NCBI RefSeq assembly: GCF_016518545.1
Contig: NZ_JACVTO010000003.1
Span: 279,395-343,394, forward strand
DNA: 64,000 bases
DNA from: Pseudomonas sp. S30
GTDB taxonomy: Bacteria; Pseudomonadota; Gammaproteobacteria; Pseudomonadales; Pseudomonadaceae
Direction of reading: 5' to 3'
Shown here: positions 20,669 to 32,003 of the stretch, piece after piece
How positions within the stretch are numbered: position 1 is the first letter of the stretch
Layout: each line of letters starts with the position of its first letter
Program-made: the position numbers and the translations under genes
The notes under the pieces: model-generated
What the model saw: the letters and a program-made list of their open reading frames with translations, nothing else
The model's database searches: none
What the model was told of the DNA's origin: nothing

Positions 20669-21472
20669 TCAGCGCCCGTAGCGCTCCCGTCCCCAGGCCA
20701 GCATGGCTTCGAGCAGGCGCTGCAGCACTGCCTGGGTGGGCTGGGCGAGGTCTTCGCGGTAGGCGAAGGGTTCCACTTCCTCCATGTAGGTGCGTTGCGC
20801 CAATTCCAGCTGCACGGCGTGGACATGCTGCACCGGATCGCCATAGTGACGGGTGATGTGACCGCCCTTGAAGCGCCCGTTGAGCACATGGCGGTAGCCT
20901 GGCGCCTGGGCGCACACCGACTCGAGACGCTCGGCCAGTGCCGGATCGCAGCTGGCGCCGTTGAAGGTGCCGAGGTTGAAGTCCGGCAGGGTGCCGTCGA
21001 ACAGGTGGGGAATGTGCGCGCGAATCGAATGGGCGTCCCACAGCAAGGCATAGCCGAACGCGTCGCGAAGGCGCTCGAGTTCATCGCGCAGTGTCCTGTG
21101 GTAAGGCCGCCAGATGGTGTCCAGGTAGCCGGCCCGCTCCTCGGCGCCAGGCGCGCGGCCGTCCTCGAACAAGGGCTGGCCATCGAACAGCGTGGCCGGG
21201 AACAGTCCCGTGGTGGCCCCGGCGTACAGCGGCGCGTCGTCGTCGGGGCGGTTGAGGTCGATGACGAACCGCGAGTACTCGGCCGCCACCACGCTGGCGC
21301 CCATGCCAGCCACGAACTCGTACAGCCGGGGGATGTGCCAGTCGGTGTCCGGCAGGCTGCGTGCTGCCGGCACCAGCCCGTGGCGAACCGTGGGCGTGAG
21401 CCCCAGGCCCGCGTGGGGCATGCTCACCAGCAGCGGCAGCGTGCCGCGATGAAAACTCAGAACCTTGTCCAT
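20669..21472 (-). CDS. hutG: N-formylglutamate deformylase HutG
   Basis: Last step of the five-step histidine pathway: hydrolyses N-formylglutamate (made by HutF) to glutamate and formate. 267 residues. Motifs include LLVSMPHAGLGLTP near the N-terminus and LLWDAHSIRAHIPHLF, with candidate metal ligands. The ATG at 21472 has GAGG five bases upstream and lies ten bases after the hutI stop. Last gene of the long hut operon. Confidence 0.95.
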   Translation of the reverse strand: MDKVLSFHRGTLPLLVSMPHAGLGLTPTVRHGLVPAARSLPDTDWHIPRLYEFVAGMGASVVAAEYSRFVIDLNRPDDDAPLYAGATTGLFPATLFDGQPLFEDGRAPGAEERAGYLDTIWRPYHRTLRDELERLRDAFGYALLWDAHSIRAHIPHLFDGTLPDFNLGTFNGASCDPALAERLESVCAQAPGYRHVLNGRFKGGHITRHYGDPVQHVHAVQLELAQRTYMEEVEPFAYREDLAQPTQAVLQRLLEAMLAWGRERYGR

Positions 21473-21482
21473 GACGCCTCGC

Positions 21483-22688
21483 TCAATGGGAAATTTCATG
21501 ACCCAGGCGCACGATGCGCCGGGGCAGTTCGCCGCCTAGCCAGTAGGCGAGGTCGGCGGGACGGTCGATCTGCCAGGCGATGAAGTCGGCCACCTTGCCC
21601 ACCTCCAGCGACCCGTGGCTGTCGCCCAGCCCCAGGGCCATGGCGGCATGCAGGGTGACCCCGGCCAGGGCTTCTTCCGGCGTCAGGCGGAACAGGGTGC
21701 AGCCCATGTTCAGCATCAGGCGCAGCGACAGTACCGGCGAGGTGCCAGGGTTGAGGTCGCTGGACAGGGCGATCTTCACCCCGTGGCGACGCAGGGCGTC
21801 CATCGGCGGCAGTTGGGTTTCGCGCAGGAAATAGAAGGCGCCAGGCAGCAGCACGGCGACGGTACCCGCCTCGGCCATGGCGATGGCGTCTTCCTCGGTC
21901 ATGAACTCCAGATGATCGGCCGACAGCGCATGATGACGCGCCGCCAGGCTGGAGCCGTGCAGCGACGACAACTGCTCGGCGTGCAGCTTCACCGGCAAGC
22001 CCAGCTCATGGGCCTTGAGAAACACCCGCTCGACCTGCGCCGGCGAGAACGCCAGGTGTTCGCAGAAGGCGTCCACCGCATCCACCAGCCCCTCGGCAGC
22101 CAACGCCGGCAGCATCTGCTCGCACACCAGCGCGATGTAGTCGTCGGCACGCCCGGCGTACTCCGGCGGCAGGGCGTGGGCGGCCAGGCAGGTGGTACGG
22201 ATCGTCACCGGCAGCTCTTCGGCCAGGCGCCGGGCCACGCGCAGCATCTTGCGCTCGTTGGCCAGGTCCAGCCCATAACCGGACTTGATCTCCAGGGTGG
22301 TCACCCCTTCGCGCAGCAGCGCCAGCACGCGCTGGCGTGCGCTGGCCAGCAGATCGTCCTCGCTGGCCGCGCGGGTGGCGCGCACGGTGCTGGCGATGCC
22401 GCCGCCCTGGGCGGCGATCTCGGCGTAGCTCACCCCTTGCAGGCGCTGCTCGAACTCGCCGCTGCGGTTGCCGCCGAACACGGCGTGGGTGTGGCAGTCG
22501 ATAAGCCCCGGGGTGACCCAGGCGCCACCCAGGTCGACCACGCGCTCGGCGTCGACCGGCGACAGTTCGGCCTGCGGGCCGATCCATTCGATCGAGCCTG
22601 CCTGGGTCACGATCGCTGCGTCCTCGATGATCGAGTAGCGACCACCGGCCATGGTCGCGACGTGACAGTGCTGCCAGAGGGTTCTCAT
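21483..22688 (-). CDS. hutI: Imidazolonepropionase HutI
   Basis: Third step of histidine degradation: opens the imidazolone ring to give N-formimidoyl-glutamate. 401 residues, amidohydrolase superfamily. Metal ligands are visible in [21 protein letters not shown] (His-x-His), KLHAEQLSS and [12 protein letters not shown]. The ATG at 22688 has GGAGAG upstream. It sits 15 bases after hutT. Confidence 0.97.
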   Translation of the reverse strand: MRTLWQHCHVATMAGGRYSIIEDAAIVTQAGSIEWIGPQAELSPVDAERVVDLGGAWVTPGLIDCHTHAVFGGNRSGEFEQRLQGVSYAEIAAQGGGIASTVRATRAASEDDLLASARQRVLALLREGVTTLEIKSGYGLDLANERKMLRVARRLAEELPVTIRTTCLAAHALPPEYAGRADDYIALVCEQMLPALAAEGLVDAVDAFCEHLAFSPAQVERVFLKAHELGLPVKLHAEQLSSLHGSSLAARHHALSADHLEFMTEEDAIAMAEAGTVAVLLPGAFYFLRETQLPPMDALRRHGVKIALSSDLNPGTSPVLSLRLMLNMGCTLFRLTPEEALAGVTLHAAMALGLGDSHGSLEVGKVADFIAWQIDRPADLAYWLGGELPRRIVRLGHEISH

Positions 22689-22703
22689 AAGGCTCTCCAC
22701 AAG

Positions 22704-24107
22704 TCAGCGGTGCAACTCGGCCTGCACCCGGGCGACCTGGCCACCCCCTGCGCGCGGCTTGCACCACAGCAGATAGGACAGCACCAGGAACGCCACCCAC
22801 GCCACGCCGACCAGCAGCGCCGCCTGGGTGTCCGGGAAGTAACCGAGCACACCGAAAATGAACACCATGAACAGGATCGCCAGCGCCGGCCCCCAGGGCC
22901 AGAACGGCACCGGGAATGCCAGCGCAGCGACCTGCTCGCGATCCAGGCGCCGGCGCAGGGCGATCTGGGTGACGAGGATCATCAGCCAGACCCACACCGT
23001 GGCGAAGGTGGCGATGGAGGCGATCAGCAGGAACACGTTCTCCGGGATCAGGTAGTTGAGCAACACCCCCAGCAGCAGCGCCGCGCCCATCACCAGCACC
23101 GTCAGCCACGGCACGCCCTGGCGCGACAGCCGGGCGAAACCGCGCGGAGCCTGGCCCTGCTCGGCCAGCCCGTAGAGCATGCGGCCGGCGCCGAAGATGT
23201 CGCTATTGATCGCCGACACGGCTGCCGAGATCACCACCACGTTGAGCAGCGCCGCCGCCGAGCCGATGCCCAGGTGGCTGAAGATCTGCACGAACGGGCT
23301 GCCCTGGGTGCCGATCTGCGGCCAGGGGTACAGGCACATGAGCACGAACAGGGTGAGCACGTAGAACAGCAGGATGCGCAGCGGCACGGCGTTGATCGCC
23401 TTGGGAATGACGCGCCTGGGGTCCTGCGCCTCGCCGGCGGTGATGCCGATGATCTCGATGCCGCCGAAGGCGAACATCACCACCGCGAACGAGGCGATCA
23501 ACCCGCCGACGCCGTTGGGCAGGAAGCCACCGTGGGCGAACAGGTTGTCGATGCCGGACGGCCCAGCGCTGCCGCCCGGGCTCAGGCCGAACGCCATGAT
23601 GCCGAAACCGGCGAGGATCATCGCCACGATGGCGCCGACCTTGAGCAGCGACAGCCAGAACTCCAGCTCGCCGAACACCTTGACGCTGCACAGGTTCAGC
23701 GCGCCGATCAGCAGCACGATGCCCAGCACCCAGATCCAGCGCGGCACCTCGGGAAACCAGAAACCCATGTAGATGCCGAAGGCGGTGACGTCGGCGATGC
23801 AGACGATGATCATCTCGAAGGCGTAGGTCCAGCCGAGCACAAAGCCGGCCAAGGGACCGAGGTAGGTGCTGGCGTACTGCCCGAACGAGCCGGCCACGGG
23901 ATTGTGCACGGCCATCTCGCCCAGCGCGCGCATGACCATGAACACCGCCGCGCCGCCGATCAGGTAGGCCAGCAGCACGGCCGGGCCCGCCATCTGGATG
24001 GCCGAGGCCGAGCCGTAGAACAGCCCGGTGCCGATGGCCGAGCCCAGGGCCATGAAGCGGATGTGCCGGGCGGTGAGCCCGCGCTTGAGTCCTTGTGCTT
24101 GATGCAT
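22704..24107 (-). CDS. hutT: Amino-acid/urocanate permease HutT
   Basis: A 467-residue APC-superfamily (AAT family) transporter with about twelve hydrophobic helices. Family signature at the start: [25 protein letters not shown], and a conserved helix with [13 protein letters not shown]. In Pseudomonas hut loci the gene at this place imports histidine or urocanate; the substrate is inferred from context. AAGGAC lies upstream of the ATG. Confidence 0.92.
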   Translation of the reverse strand: MHQAQGLKRGLTARHIRFMALGSAIGTGLFYGSASAIQMAGPAVLLAYLIGGAAVFMVMRALGEMAVHNPVAGSFGQYASTYLGPLAGFVLGWTYAFEMIIVCIADVTAFGIYMGFWFPEVPRWIWVLGIVLLIGALNLCSVKVFGELEFWLSLLKVGAIVAMILAGFGIMAFGLSPGGSAGPSGIDNLFAHGGFLPNGVGGLIASFAVVMFAFGGIEIIGITAGEAQDPRRVIPKAINAVPLRILLFYVLTLFVLMCLYPWPQIGTQGSPFVQIFSHLGIGSAAALLNVVVISAAVSAINSDIFGAGRMLYGLAEQGQAPRGFARLSRQGVPWLTVLVMGAALLLGVLLNYLIPENVFLLIASIATFATVWVWLMILVTQIALRRRLDREQVAALAFPVPFWPWGPALAILFMVFIFGVLGYFPDTQAALLVGVAWVAFLVLSYLLWCKPRAGGGQVARVQAELHR

Positions 24108-24331
24108 GGTTCGTCCTTATCGTGATGTAGACGCGGGGTCGGTCGCGATCCAGTGGCGGCCTGGGACCTCCCGCGAGCAGCACCATCGCCCCCAGCGGGC
24201 GCGGCGCCTCGTCGCGGTGATCCCGCAATGGCGGCAACCCCGGCCCACCCGCATTCAACCGCAATCCAGCGCTGGCCGAGGGCCGCTGCCCGCCCTATCG
24301 CGGGCGTGAAGCCAGCCCTACCAGCGGTCGG
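24108..24331. other. 224-base gap inside the hut operon
   Basis: The only sizeable gap in the minus-strand hut operon apart from the one behind hutU. It lies between hutH and hutT. I see no gene, operator-like palindrome or clear terminator; a secondary promoter for hutT-I-G is possible. Confidence 0.3.
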
Positions 24332-25864
24332 TCACAGGCTGGGCAACACGCCCGCCGGCAGCAGCGGGGTCAGGCACGCTCGCCCCAGCAGTTCCACCGC
24401 CACTTCGATGTCCGGGGCGAAGAAGCGGTCGCGGTCATAGTGCGGCACTTCGCGGCGCAGCATCTGCCGGGCCTGTTCCAGCTTGGCGGAGGTCTTCAGC
24501 CCCTCGCGCAGGTCCAGACCCTGACAGGCGCCGAGCCATTCGATGGCCAGTACGCCCCGGGTGTTATCGGCCATTTCCCACAGTCGCTTGCCCGCAGCCG
24601 GTGCCATGGACACGTGGTCTTCCTGGTTGGCCGAAGTCGGCAGGCTGTCGACGCTGTGGGGGTGCGACAGCGCCTTGTTCTCGCTGGCCAGCGCCGCCGC
24701 CGTGACCTGGGCGATCATGAAGCCGGAGTTCACCCCGCCGTTCTCCACCAGGAACGGCGGCAACTGCGACATGTGCTTATCCATCATCAGCGAGATGCGC
24801 CGCTCGCTCAGGGCGCCGATCTCGGCGATGGCCAGCGCCAGGTTGTCGGCGGCCATGGCCACGGGTTCGGCGTGGAAGTTGCCCCCGGAGATCACCTCGT
24901 CTTCGGCGGCGAACACCAGCGGGTTGTCCGACACCGCGTTGGCCTCCACCGCCAGCACCTCGGCGGCCTGGCGCATCTGGGTGAGGCAGGCGCCCATCAC
25001 CTGCGGCTGGCAGCGCAGCGAGTACGGATCCTGCACCTTGCCGCAGTGCTTGTGCGATTGCGACACCTCGCTGGCCTCGCCCAACAGGTCGCGGTAGCAG
25101 GCGGCCGCGTCGATCTGGCCGCGCTGGCCACGCACCTCGTGCACCCGCGCATCGAACGGCGAGCGCGACCCCAGCGCCGCCTCCACGGTAAGGGCACCGC
25201 AGGCGATGGCGGCGGCGAACAGGTCCTCGGCCTGGAACAGCCCGCGCAAGGCGTAGGCGGTGGAGGCCTGGGTGCCGTTAAGCAGCGCCAGCCCCTCCTT
25301 GGCCGCCAGGGTCAGCGGCTCCAGGCCCGCCACCGCCAGCGCTTCGCGGGCGTCCAGCCACTGCCCGCGGTGCCGGGCCTTGCCCTCGCCGAGCAAGACC
25401 AGCGACATGTGCGCCAGCGGCGCCAGGTCGCCGGAAGCGCCGACCGACCCCTTGAGCGGGATGTGCGGGTAGACCTCGGCATTGACCAGCGCGATGAGCG
25501 CATCGATCACCAGCCGGCGAATGCCGGAGAAGCCACGGGCCAGGCTGTTGACCTTCAGCACCATGATCAAGCGCACCAGCGCGTCGTCCAGCGGCGCGCC
25601 GATACCGGCCGCATGGGACAGCACCAGCGAGCGTTGCAGGTTCTCCAGGTCGTGGCTGGCGATGCGAGTGGAGGCCAGCAGCCCGAAGCCGGTGTTGATG
25701 CCATAGGCGGTGCGGTCCTCGGCGAGGATGCGCTCGACGCAGGCGACGCTGGCGTCGATGGCGGTGGCGGCCCCCGGATGCAGGCTCAGACGCACCGGTG
25801 CCTGGTGGATGCGGCGCAACTGGGCCAATGTCAGCTGGCCAGGCGTGAGGGTCAAAGCGTCCAT
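24332..25864 (-). CDS. hutH: Histidine ammonia-lyase HutH
   Basis: First step of histidine degradation: histidine to urocanate plus ammonia. 510 residues, as in the P. putida enzyme whose structure is known. The Ala143-Ser144-Gly145 triad ([14 protein letters not shown]) that forms the MIO cofactor is intact. The other active-site residues are in place: Tyr54 in AYGINTGFG, His84 in SHAAGIG, NGT, QDPYSLR with Gln, Tyr and Arg, GGNFH and NQEDH. This is the functional lyase, in contrast to its upstream paralogue. Confidence 0.97.
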   Translation of the reverse strand: MDALTLTPGQLTLAQLRRIHQAPVRLSLHPGAATAIDASVACVERILAEDRTAYGINTGFGLLASTRIASHDLENLQRSLVLSHAAGIGAPLDDALVRLIMVLKVNSLARGFSGIRRLVIDALIALVNAEVYPHIPLKGSVGASGDLAPLAHMSLVLLGEGKARHRGQWLDAREALAVAGLEPLTLAAKEGLALLNGTQASTAYALRGLFQAEDLFAAAIACGALTVEAALGSRSPFDARVHEVRGQRGQIDAAACYRDLLGEASEVSQSHKHCGKVQDPYSLRCQPQVMGACLTQMRQAAEVLAVEANAVSDNPLVFAAEDEVISGGNFHAEPVAMAADNLALAIAEIGALSERRISLMMDKHMSQLPPFLVENGGVNSGFMIAQVTAAALASENKALSHPHSVDSLPTSANQEDHVSMAPAAGKRLWEMADNTRGVLAIEWLGACQGLDLREGLKTSAKLEQARQMLRREVPHYDRDRFFAPDIEVAVELLGRACLTPLLPAGVLPSL

Positions 25865-25886
25865 GTTTCAGCTCCTTGTCGTGATG

Positions 25887-27410
25887 TCAGGGCGTCGCGG
25901 CCAGCACTGGCTGCGCCAGCCGGGGATCCTTGAGCAGCTCGGCGGCGGCGGCGATGTCCGGCGCCAGCCAGCGGTCCTGGTGGTAGGCTGGCACCGTCTG
26001 GCGCAGCAGGCGCCAGGCGGCATCGGTGCCCGCGCCGAAGCGCAGGTCCTTGAGGAATTCGAAGGCCTGGGCGGCCAGCAGGTACTCGATGGCGAGGATC
26101 TGCGTGCAGTTCTCCAGCACCTGGTGCAGCTTGAGCGCGGCGTTGGTGCCCAGGCTCAGGTGGTCCTCCTGCAAGCCGGAGGTGACGAAGTTGTCGAGCA
26201 CCGCCGGTTGCGCCAAGTGCCGGTTCTGCGCGCACAGCGAAGCAGCGACGTACTGGGCGATCATCATTCCCGAATTCACCCCCGGCTCGCTGACCAGGAA
26301 CGCCGGAAGGCCGCTGACCAGCGGATTGACCAGGCGATCCAGGCGGCGCTCGGCGATCGAGCCGATCTCGGCCATGGCGATGGCCAGCAGGTCGGCGGCC
26401 AGCGCCACCGACTGACCATGGGGATTGGCCTGGGACACCACGCGAAACGCCTGGGGCGTGCCCAGCAGCAGCGGATTGTCGTTGGCGCCGTTGAGCTCGG
26501 CCTCCACCTGGCGTACCGCATGCGCCATCTGGTCGCGCGCCGCACCGTGCACCTGGGGCATGGAACGGATGCTCAGGGCGTCCTGGGTGCGCAGGCCCTC
26601 GCCGCGGGCGATCACCTCGCTGCCGGCCAGTAGCGCCCGCAGTCGCTCGCCCACCACCTGCATGCCGGGATGTGGCTTGAGCGCGATGATCTCGGCGTCG
26701 AAGGCGGCGATCTGGCCGCGCTGGGCCTCGAAGCTCATGGCGCCGATGACATCCGCCCAGTCCAGCAGGCGCTGGGCATCGTCCAGTGCCAGGCTGGCCA
26801 GGCCGGTCATGCAAGGCGTGCCGTTGACCAGGCACAGGCCGTCCTTGGCACCCAGCCGGATCGGTGCCAGGCCCGCGTACGCCAGGGCCTCGGCGGCCTC
26901 GACGATGCGCCCGCGATGGCTGACCTTGCCAAGGCCCAGCAGGCACACGCCCACATGGGCCATGTGGGTGAGATACCCCACCGATCCCTGGGACGGCACC
27001 TGTGGCGTGATACCGTGTTCGAGCAGCGCCAGCAGCGCGTGCACCACCGCCCGCTGCAAGCCCGACTTGCCATGACTGTAGTTGACCACCGCCGCGCAGA
27101 TGATCGCCCGCGTCTGCTCGTCCGGCAGCACCGGGCCGACGCCACAGGCATGGCTGAGCAGGGTGTTGCGCGACAGCGCGGCGAGTTGCTCGCCGGCCAG
27201 CGACACATTGCACAGCGCGCCCAGCCCGGTGTTGACGCCATAGGCGCGCTCGCCACTGTCGACGATGCGCCGCACGATGGCCTGGGCATTGTCGATGCGC
27301 GCCCAGGCCTGCGCGGTCAGCTCCAGCCGCGCGCCGTGCCGCGCCACCGCGGCGATGTCCTGCCAACGCACCGGCCGGTCGCCCAGTCGCACCACTTCAG
27401 GGTTGCCCAT
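25887..27410 (-). CDS. HutH-family paralogue lacking the MIO triad
   Basis: A 507-residue member of the aromatic amino-acid lyase fold with good overall similarity to HutH (AYGVNTGLG, LSHACGVG, VNGTP, LQEDHL). The cofactor-forming Ala-Ser-Gly is absent: the loop reads GSVGYLTHMAH (about residues 142-152) where HutH has [14 protein letters not shown]. The Tyr of QDPYSLR is Leu (QDALSIR), and the Phe of GGNFH is not kept. Deamination by the known MIO mechanism is therefore unlikely. It lies between hutV and hutH. Two hutH genes are known in P. fluorescens hut loci. Possible roles are regulatory, binding or a different reaction; none is shown. Confidence 0.9.
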   Translation of the reverse strand: MGNPEVVRLGDRPVRWQDIAAVARHGARLELTAQAWARIDNAQAIVRRIVDSGERAYGVNTGLGALCNVSLAGEQLAALSRNTLLSHACGVGPVLPDEQTRAIICAAVVNYSHGKSGLQRAVVHALLALLEHGITPQVPSQGSVGYLTHMAHVGVCLLGLGKVSHRGRIVEAAEALAYAGLAPIRLGAKDGLCLVNGTPCMTGLASLALDDAQRLLDWADVIGAMSFEAQRGQIAAFDAEIIALKPHPGMQVVGERLRALLAGSEVIARGEGLRTQDALSIRSMPQVHGAARDQMAHAVRQVEAELNGANDNPLLLGTPQAFRVVSQANPHGQSVALAADLLAIAMAEIGSIAERRLDRLVNPLVSGLPAFLVSEPGVNSGMMIAQYVAASLCAQNRHLAQPAVLDNFVTSGLQEDHLSLGTNAALKLHQVLENCTQILAIEYLLAAQAFEFLKDLRFGAGTDAAWRLLRQTVPAYHQDRWLAPDIAAAAELLKDPRLAQPVLAATP

Positions 27411-27418
27411 GACGCACC

Positions 27419-28249
27419 TCATACCGCCACGGCGCGGCGCTGGACGAAGCGGTCGACGTATTCGTCGGCCGGCGAGTGAAGGATCTCCCGCGGCGTGCCC
27501 ACCTGGATCAGCCGCCCGTCCTTGAGAATGGCGATGCGATTGCCGATGCGCACCGCCTCGTCCAGGTCATGGGTGATGAACACGATGGTCTTGTGCAGGG
27601 TATTCTGCAGCTCCAGCAACTGATCCTGCATCTCGGCGCGGATCAACGGGTCGAGCGCGCTGAACGCCTCGTCCATGAGCAGGATGTCGGTGTCGGCGGC
27701 CAGCGCCCGAGCCAGGCCCACGCGCTGGCGCATGCCGCCGGACAACTGGTGCGGGTACTTCTTCTCGTAGCCCTTCAGGCCCACGGTCTCGATCCACTGC
27801 GCGGCACGCGCCTGGCACACCGCCTTGCCTTCGCCGCGCACCTTCAGGCCATAGGCGACGTTGTCCAGTACGTTGCGGTGCGGCAACAGGCCGAAGCTCT
27901 GGAACACCATGCTGATCTTGCGCCGGCGAAAGTCGCGCAGGGCGTCCATGTCGTACTGCAGGATGTCCTGGCCATCGACCAGGATCTGCCCGCTGGTCGG
28001 GTCGATCAGGCGGTTGAAATGCCGCACCAGGGTGGACTTGCCCGAACCCGAGAGGCCCATGATGACGAAGATCTCGCCGCTGCCGATCGACAGCGACAGG
28101 TCGTTGACCCCGACCACGCAGCCGGTCTGCGCCAGCACCTGCTCCTTGCCGCGGCCTTCGCGGATCAGTTGCAGCGCCTCGGCGGAGCGCTCGCCGAAGA
28201 TCTTGAAGACGTTCTTCACCTCGATCTTGCCCATCGGCTGCTCGCTCAT
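27419..28249 (-). CDS. hutV: Histidine ABC transporter ATP-binding protein HutV
   Basis: A 276-residue ATPase of the ProV/OpuAA type. Walker A is GLSGSGKST, the signature is [16 protein letters not shown], and Walker B is [13 protein letters not shown]. The N-terminal extension ([20 protein letters not shown]) is that of glycine-betaine-type ATPases; the C-terminal CBS pair found in ProV is missing. The start overlaps hutW by four bases (ATGA). Location in the hut operon points to histidine as substrate. Confidence 0.92.
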   Translation of the reverse strand: MSEQPMGKIEVKNVFKIFGERSAEALQLIREGRGKEQVLAQTGCVVGVNDLSLSIGSGEIFVIMGLSGSGKSTLVRHFNRLIDPTSGQILVDGQDILQYDMDALRDFRRRKISMVFQSFGLLPHRNVLDNVAYGLKVRGEGKAVCQARAAQWIETVGLKGYEKKYPHQLSGGMRQRVGLARALAADTDILLMDEAFSALDPLIRAEMQDQLLELQNTLHKTIVFITHDLDEAVRIGNRIAILKDGRLIQVGTPREILHSPADEYVDRFVQRRAVAV

Positions 28250-29097
28250 GGGTTCACCTCGTGACGTGGACGGCCGTAGGCCTGAGTGATGCGGTCGATC
28301 ACCACCGCGAGGATGACGATGGCCAGGCCCGCTTCCAGGCCGCGGCCGACGTTGAGGGTCTGGATGCCCACCAGCACGTCCTCGCCCAGGCCGCGGGCGC
28401 CGATCATCGAGGCGATCACCACCATGGACAGGGCCATCATGGTGGTCTGGTTGATGCCAGCCATGATGCTCGGCAGCGCCAGCGGCAGCTGCACGCCGAA
28501 CAGTTGCTGCCAGCGATTGGCGCCGAAGGCGTTGATCGCCTCCATCACCTCGCGGTCGACCTGGCGAATGCCCAGGTCGGTCAGGCGGATCAGCGGCGGC
28601 GCGGCATAGATGACGGTAGCGAAGATCGCCGGCACCTTGCCCAGGCCGAACAGCATCAGCACCGGGATCAGGTACACGAAGCTGGGCATGGTCTGCATGA
28701 TGTCCAGCAGAGGCATCAGCACCGCGCGCAGGCGGTTGCTGCGCGCCGAGAGGATGCCCAGGGGGATGCCGACGAGCACCGAGATCAAGGTGGCCACCAG
28801 CATCAGCGCCAGGGTCTGCATGAGCTTGTCCCACAGCCCGACCGCGCCCACCAGGAACAGCAGCCCGACGATCACCAGGGTCGGCAGCAGGCGCCGCGTG
28901 GCGTGCCAGGCCAGCACGCCGACCAGCGCCAGCATCAGCCACCAGGGCGTGGCACGCAGCAGGCCTTCGAGGTTGACGATGGCCCACAGCAGGGTGTCGG
29001 AGATGTGCCGGAACACATCGCCGTAATTGGTCACCAATGCATCGACCCAGCCATTGACCCAGTCGGCGATGGAGAACGTGAGGTTGTCAGGAAACAT
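28246..29097 (-). CDS. hutW: Histidine ABC transporter permease HutW
   Basis: A 283-residue permease of the ProW/OpuAB class with a short N-terminal cytoplasmic part and six to seven hydrophobic helices. The EAA-type loop is [32 protein letters not shown]. The ATG at 29097 (MFPDNLTF) is preferred to a GTG three codons upstream; neither has a strong ribosome site. It forms an importer with HutX and HutV. Confidence 0.9.
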   Translation of the reverse strand: MFPDNLTFSIADWVNGWVDALVTNYGDVFRHISDTLLWAIVNLEGLLRATPWWLMLALVGVLAWHATRRLLPTLVIVGLLFLVGAVGLWDKLMQTLALMLVATLISVLVGIPLGILSARSNRLRAVLMPLLDIMQTMPSFVYLIPVLMLFGLGKVPAIFATVIYAAPPLIRLTDLGIRQVDREVMEAINAFGANRWQQLFGVQLPLALPSIMAGINQTTMMALSMVVIASMIGARGLGEDVLVGIQTLNVGRGLEAGLAIVILAVVIDRITQAYGRPRHEVNP

Positions 29098-29123
29098 AGG
29101 CTGCACTCATCAGGTGAGGACGC

Positions 29124-30092
29124 TCACAGCGCCGCGGAGATCTTCTTGGCAGCGTCCGGATCGACCCAGGCCTGCCACACCTCAGGATGTTCCTTGAGGA
29201 AACGCTTTGCCAGTTTCGCCGACTCGATGCGCTCCTTGCTCATGCGCCCCAGGTTCTGGTTGAGCAGGTCGAGCGGGATGTTGACCTTCTCCAGCACGGC
29301 CACCAGTTCGGGCGCCTGGTCGTGGAACGCCTTGGACAGCCCGACCTTGATCGACACGGTCTTGTCGACCCCGGGCTTCTCTTCGAGCTTGACCAGGTCC
29401 ACCTGGCCCATCAGCGGGGTGGGCGTCCAGTAGTAGAGCAGGATCGGCTCGCCGCGCTTGTAGCTCGACAACGCTGCGGCATCCAGCGCCGGGCCGGTGC
29501 CGGGACGGAAGTTGGTGTAGCTGCCTTCCAGGCCGTAGTCCTTGAGCATCTGGGTGTTGTCCAGCTCGCAGGTCCAGCCGGCCGGGCAGTTGTAGAAGCG
29601 GCCCTTGCTCGGCTCCTCCGGGTCCCGGAACACGCTGGCGTACTTGGCCAGGTCGGCGACACGCTTGAGATCGGGGGCCTTAGCTTCCAGCTTGCGCTTG
29701 GCATCGCCCTCGATCACATAACGCGGCACGTACCAGCCTTCCTCCGCGCCGACCACCGGGGCGCCGACACCGACCACCTTGCCGGCCGCCTCGGCCTTCT
29801 TCCACACTTCGCTGCGTCCCACCCACTCTTCGGCGAACACCTGGATGTCATCGCTGCTCAGGGCGTTCTCCATGGTGATGGAGTTGCCCGGCAGGCTGTC
29901 GGTCTTGCAGCCATAGCCCTTTTCCAGCACGAACTGCATCACGTCGGTGAGCAGCATGCCGCTTTCCCAGTTCAGACCGGCGAACTTGACCGGCTTGCCG
30001 GATTCGCACCAGGTCTCGGCCTGGGCCATACCGGCGCTGCCGAGGAGGCCCAAGGCGAACAGCGAAGCCAGCAAGGTCTTGTTGGTGTTCAT
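29124..30092 (-). CDS. hutX: Histidine ABC transporter periplasmic binding protein HutX
   Basis: A 322-residue OpuAC-type solute-binding protein with a signal peptide (MNTNKTLLASLFALGLLGSA, cut after AQA). The mature part contains conserved Trp/Tyr positions, as in betaine-type binding proteins (GLNWESGM, ILLYYWTPTPLMG). The fold is that of quaternary-amine binders, but the hut context argues for histidine. It follows hutU after 106 bases. Confidence 0.91.
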   Translation of the reverse strand: MNTNKTLLASLFALGLLGSAGMAQAETWCESGKPVKFAGLNWESGMLLTDVMQFVLEKGYGCKTDSLPGNSITMENALSSDDIQVFAEEWVGRSEVWKKAEAAGKVVGVGAPVVGAEEGWYVPRYVIEGDAKRKLEAKAPDLKRVADLAKYASVFRDPEEPSKGRFYNCPAGWTCELDNTQMLKDYGLEGSYTNFRPGTGPALDAAALSSYKRGEPILLYYWTPTPLMGQVDLVKLEEKPGVDKTVSIKVGLSKAFHDQAPELVAVLEKVNIPLDLLNQNLGRMSKERIESAKLAKRFLKEHPEVWQAWVDPDAAKKISAAL

Positions 30093-30198
30093 TGCGTGAC
30101 GCTCCCAAACTTTAAGAAGTGGAAATCGGCAGTCCCTGCAAAGAAAGTGGATCTCCCGTAGGTGCGGGGATGCCCGAGGCGCCCCGCCCTGCGATCCT

Positions 30199-31878
30199 TC
30201 ACCCGGTGATCATCGGCAGGTTCAGACCCTGCTCTTTGGCGCAGGCCACGGCGATGTCGTACCCCGCGTCGGCATGGCGCATCACGCCGGTGGCCGGATC
30301 GTTGGTCAGCACCCGAGCGATGCGCGCCGCGGCTTCGTCGGTGCCATCGCAGACGATCACCACCCCCGAGTGCTGGGAGAAGCCCATGCCCACGCCGCCG
30401 CCATGGTGCAGCGATACCCAGGTAGCGCCGCCGGCGGTGTTCAACAGGGCGTTGAGCAGCGGCCAGTCGGACACGGCATCGGAGCCGTCCTGCATGGCTT
30501 CGGTCTCGCGATTGGGACTGGCCACGGAACCGGAGTCCAGGTGATCACGGCCGATGACAACGGGTGCCGACAGCTCGCCACTGCGCACCATTTCGTTGAA
30601 CGCCAGGCCCAGCTTGGCGCGCTGCCCCAGGCCGACCCAGCAGATACGCGCCGGCAGGCCCTGGAAGGCGATGCGCTCGCGGGCCATGTCCAGCCAGTGG
30701 TGCAGGTGCTCGTCGTCGGGGATCAGCGCCTTGACCTTGGCGTCGGTCTTGTAGATGTCCTGCGGATCGCCCGACAGCGCCGCCCAGCGGAACGGGCCGA
30801 TGCCACGGCAGAACAGCGGGCGGATGTAGGCCGGCACGAAGCCTGGGAAGTCGAAGGCGTTGCTCACGCCCTCCTCCTGGGCCATCTGGCGGATGTTGTT
30901 GCCATAGTCGAAGGTCGGCACACCGGCCTTCTGGAAGTCGAGCATAGCCTGCACGTGCACGGCCATCGAGCGCTTGGCCGCCTTCACCGTGGCGGCCGGG
31001 TCCTGCTTGGCGCGCTCGCGGTACTGCTCCCAGCTCCAGCCGATGGGCAGGTAGCCGTTGAGCGGGTCGTGGGCGCTGGTCTGGTCGGTGACCATGTCCG
31101 GGCGCACGCCGCGCCTGACCAATTCGGGGAGGATTTCGGCGGCATTGCCGTGCAGGGCGATGGAGATGGCCTTGCCCTCGGCGGTGTATCGGGCGATGCG
31201 CGCCAGGGCGTCGTCCAGGTCGCTGGCCTGCTCGTCGACATAGCGGGTGCGCAGGCGGAAATCGATGCTGGTCTGCTGGCATTCGATGTTCAGCGAACAG
31301 GCACCGGCCAGGGTCGCGGCCAGGGGCTGGGCACCGCCCATGCCACCCAGCCCGGCGGTGAGCACCCAGCGACCGGCCAGGTTGCCCTGATAGTGCTGGC
31401 GACCGGCCTCGACGAAGGTTTCATAGGTGCCCTGGACGATGCCCTGGCTGCCGATGTAGATCCAGCTGCCTGCGGTCATCTGGCCGTACATGGCCAGGCC
31501 CTTGGCATCCAGTTCGTTGAAGTGCTCCCAGGTGGCCCAGTGCGGCACCAGGTTGGAGTTGGCGATCAGCACGCGCGGCGCATCGCGGTGGGTCTTGAAC
31601 ACGCCGACCGGCTTGCCGGACTGCACCAGCAAGGTCTCGTCGTCTTCCAGCGCTTTGAGGCTGGAGACGATTTTGTCGTAGCACTCCCAGTTGCGCGCGG
31701 CACGGCCGATGCCGCCGTACACCACCAGCTCCTTGGGGTTTTCAGCGACCTCCGGGTCGAGGTTGTTCATCAGCATGCGCAGGGGCGCTTCGGTCAGCCA
31801 GCTCTTGGCGTTGAGCTGCGTGCCGCGAGGGGCGCGAATCTCGACGTCGCGGAAGGTGGTGGGCTTTTGGTCAGTCAC
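30199..31878 (-). CDS. hutU: Urocanate hydratase HutU
   Basis: Second step of histidine degradation: NAD-dependent hydration of urocanate to imidazolonepropionate. 559 residues. Signatures: [21 protein letters not shown], the NAD-binding [15 protein letters not shown], and the C-terminal [16 protein letters not shown] at 31878 is the best start: AAGGAG lies eight bases upstream, and the next in-frame start upstream is a poor TTG. First gene of the long hut operon, behind a sigma-54 promoter. Confidence 0.96.
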   Translation of the reverse strand: MTDQKPTTFRDVEIRAPRGTQLNAKSWLTEAPLRMLMNNLDPEVAENPKELVVYGGIGRAARNWECYDKIVSSLKALEDDETLLVQSGKPVGVFKTHRDAPRVLIANSNLVPHWATWEHFNELDAKGLAMYGQMTAGSWIYIGSQGIVQGTYETFVEAGRQHYQGNLAGRWVLTAGLGGMGGAQPLAATLAGACSLNIECQQTSIDFRLRTRYVDEQASDLDDALARIARYTAEGKAISIALHGNAAEILPELVRRGVRPDMVTDQTSAHDPLNGYLPIGWSWEQYRERAKQDPAATVKAAKRSMAVHVQAMLDFQKAGVPTFDYGNNIRQMAQEEGVSNAFDFPGFVPAYIRPLFCRGIGPFRWAALSGDPQDIYKTDAKVKALIPDDEHLHHWLDMARERIAFQGLPARICWVGLGQRAKLGLAFNEMVRSGELSAPVVIGRDHLDSGSVASPNRETEAMQDGSDAVSDWPLLNALLNTAGGATWVSLHHGGGVGMGFSQHSGVVIVCDGTDEAAARIARVLTNDPATGVMRHADAGYDIAVACAKEQGLNLPMITG

Positions 31879-31985
31879 GAACAATGCTCCTTGAACGATC
31901 TAGGCAAACCCGACGAGAGTGGCGGGCCGAGGTTTCACAGCCGCACGAGAGGGACGGCCTATCCACTGTCGCGCACTTGGCTTTA

Positions 31986-31999
31986 CTTGTACATACAAG
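31986..31999. promoter_or_regulatory. HutC-type operator at hutU
   Basis: Palindrome CTTGTACATACAAG with perfect arms CTTGTA/TACAAG around CA. It lies directly downstream of the -12 element, over the expected transcription start, where a bound repressor would block initiation. It matches the TGTAtaTACA-type site of GntR-family HutC. Confidence 0.85.
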
Positions 32000-32003
32000 C
32001 ATA

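Noticed and set aside
21615..24125. 836-codon open frame antisense to hutI and hutT
   Set aside because: It spans two well-supported genes and reads as Gln/His/Arg-rich nonsense.
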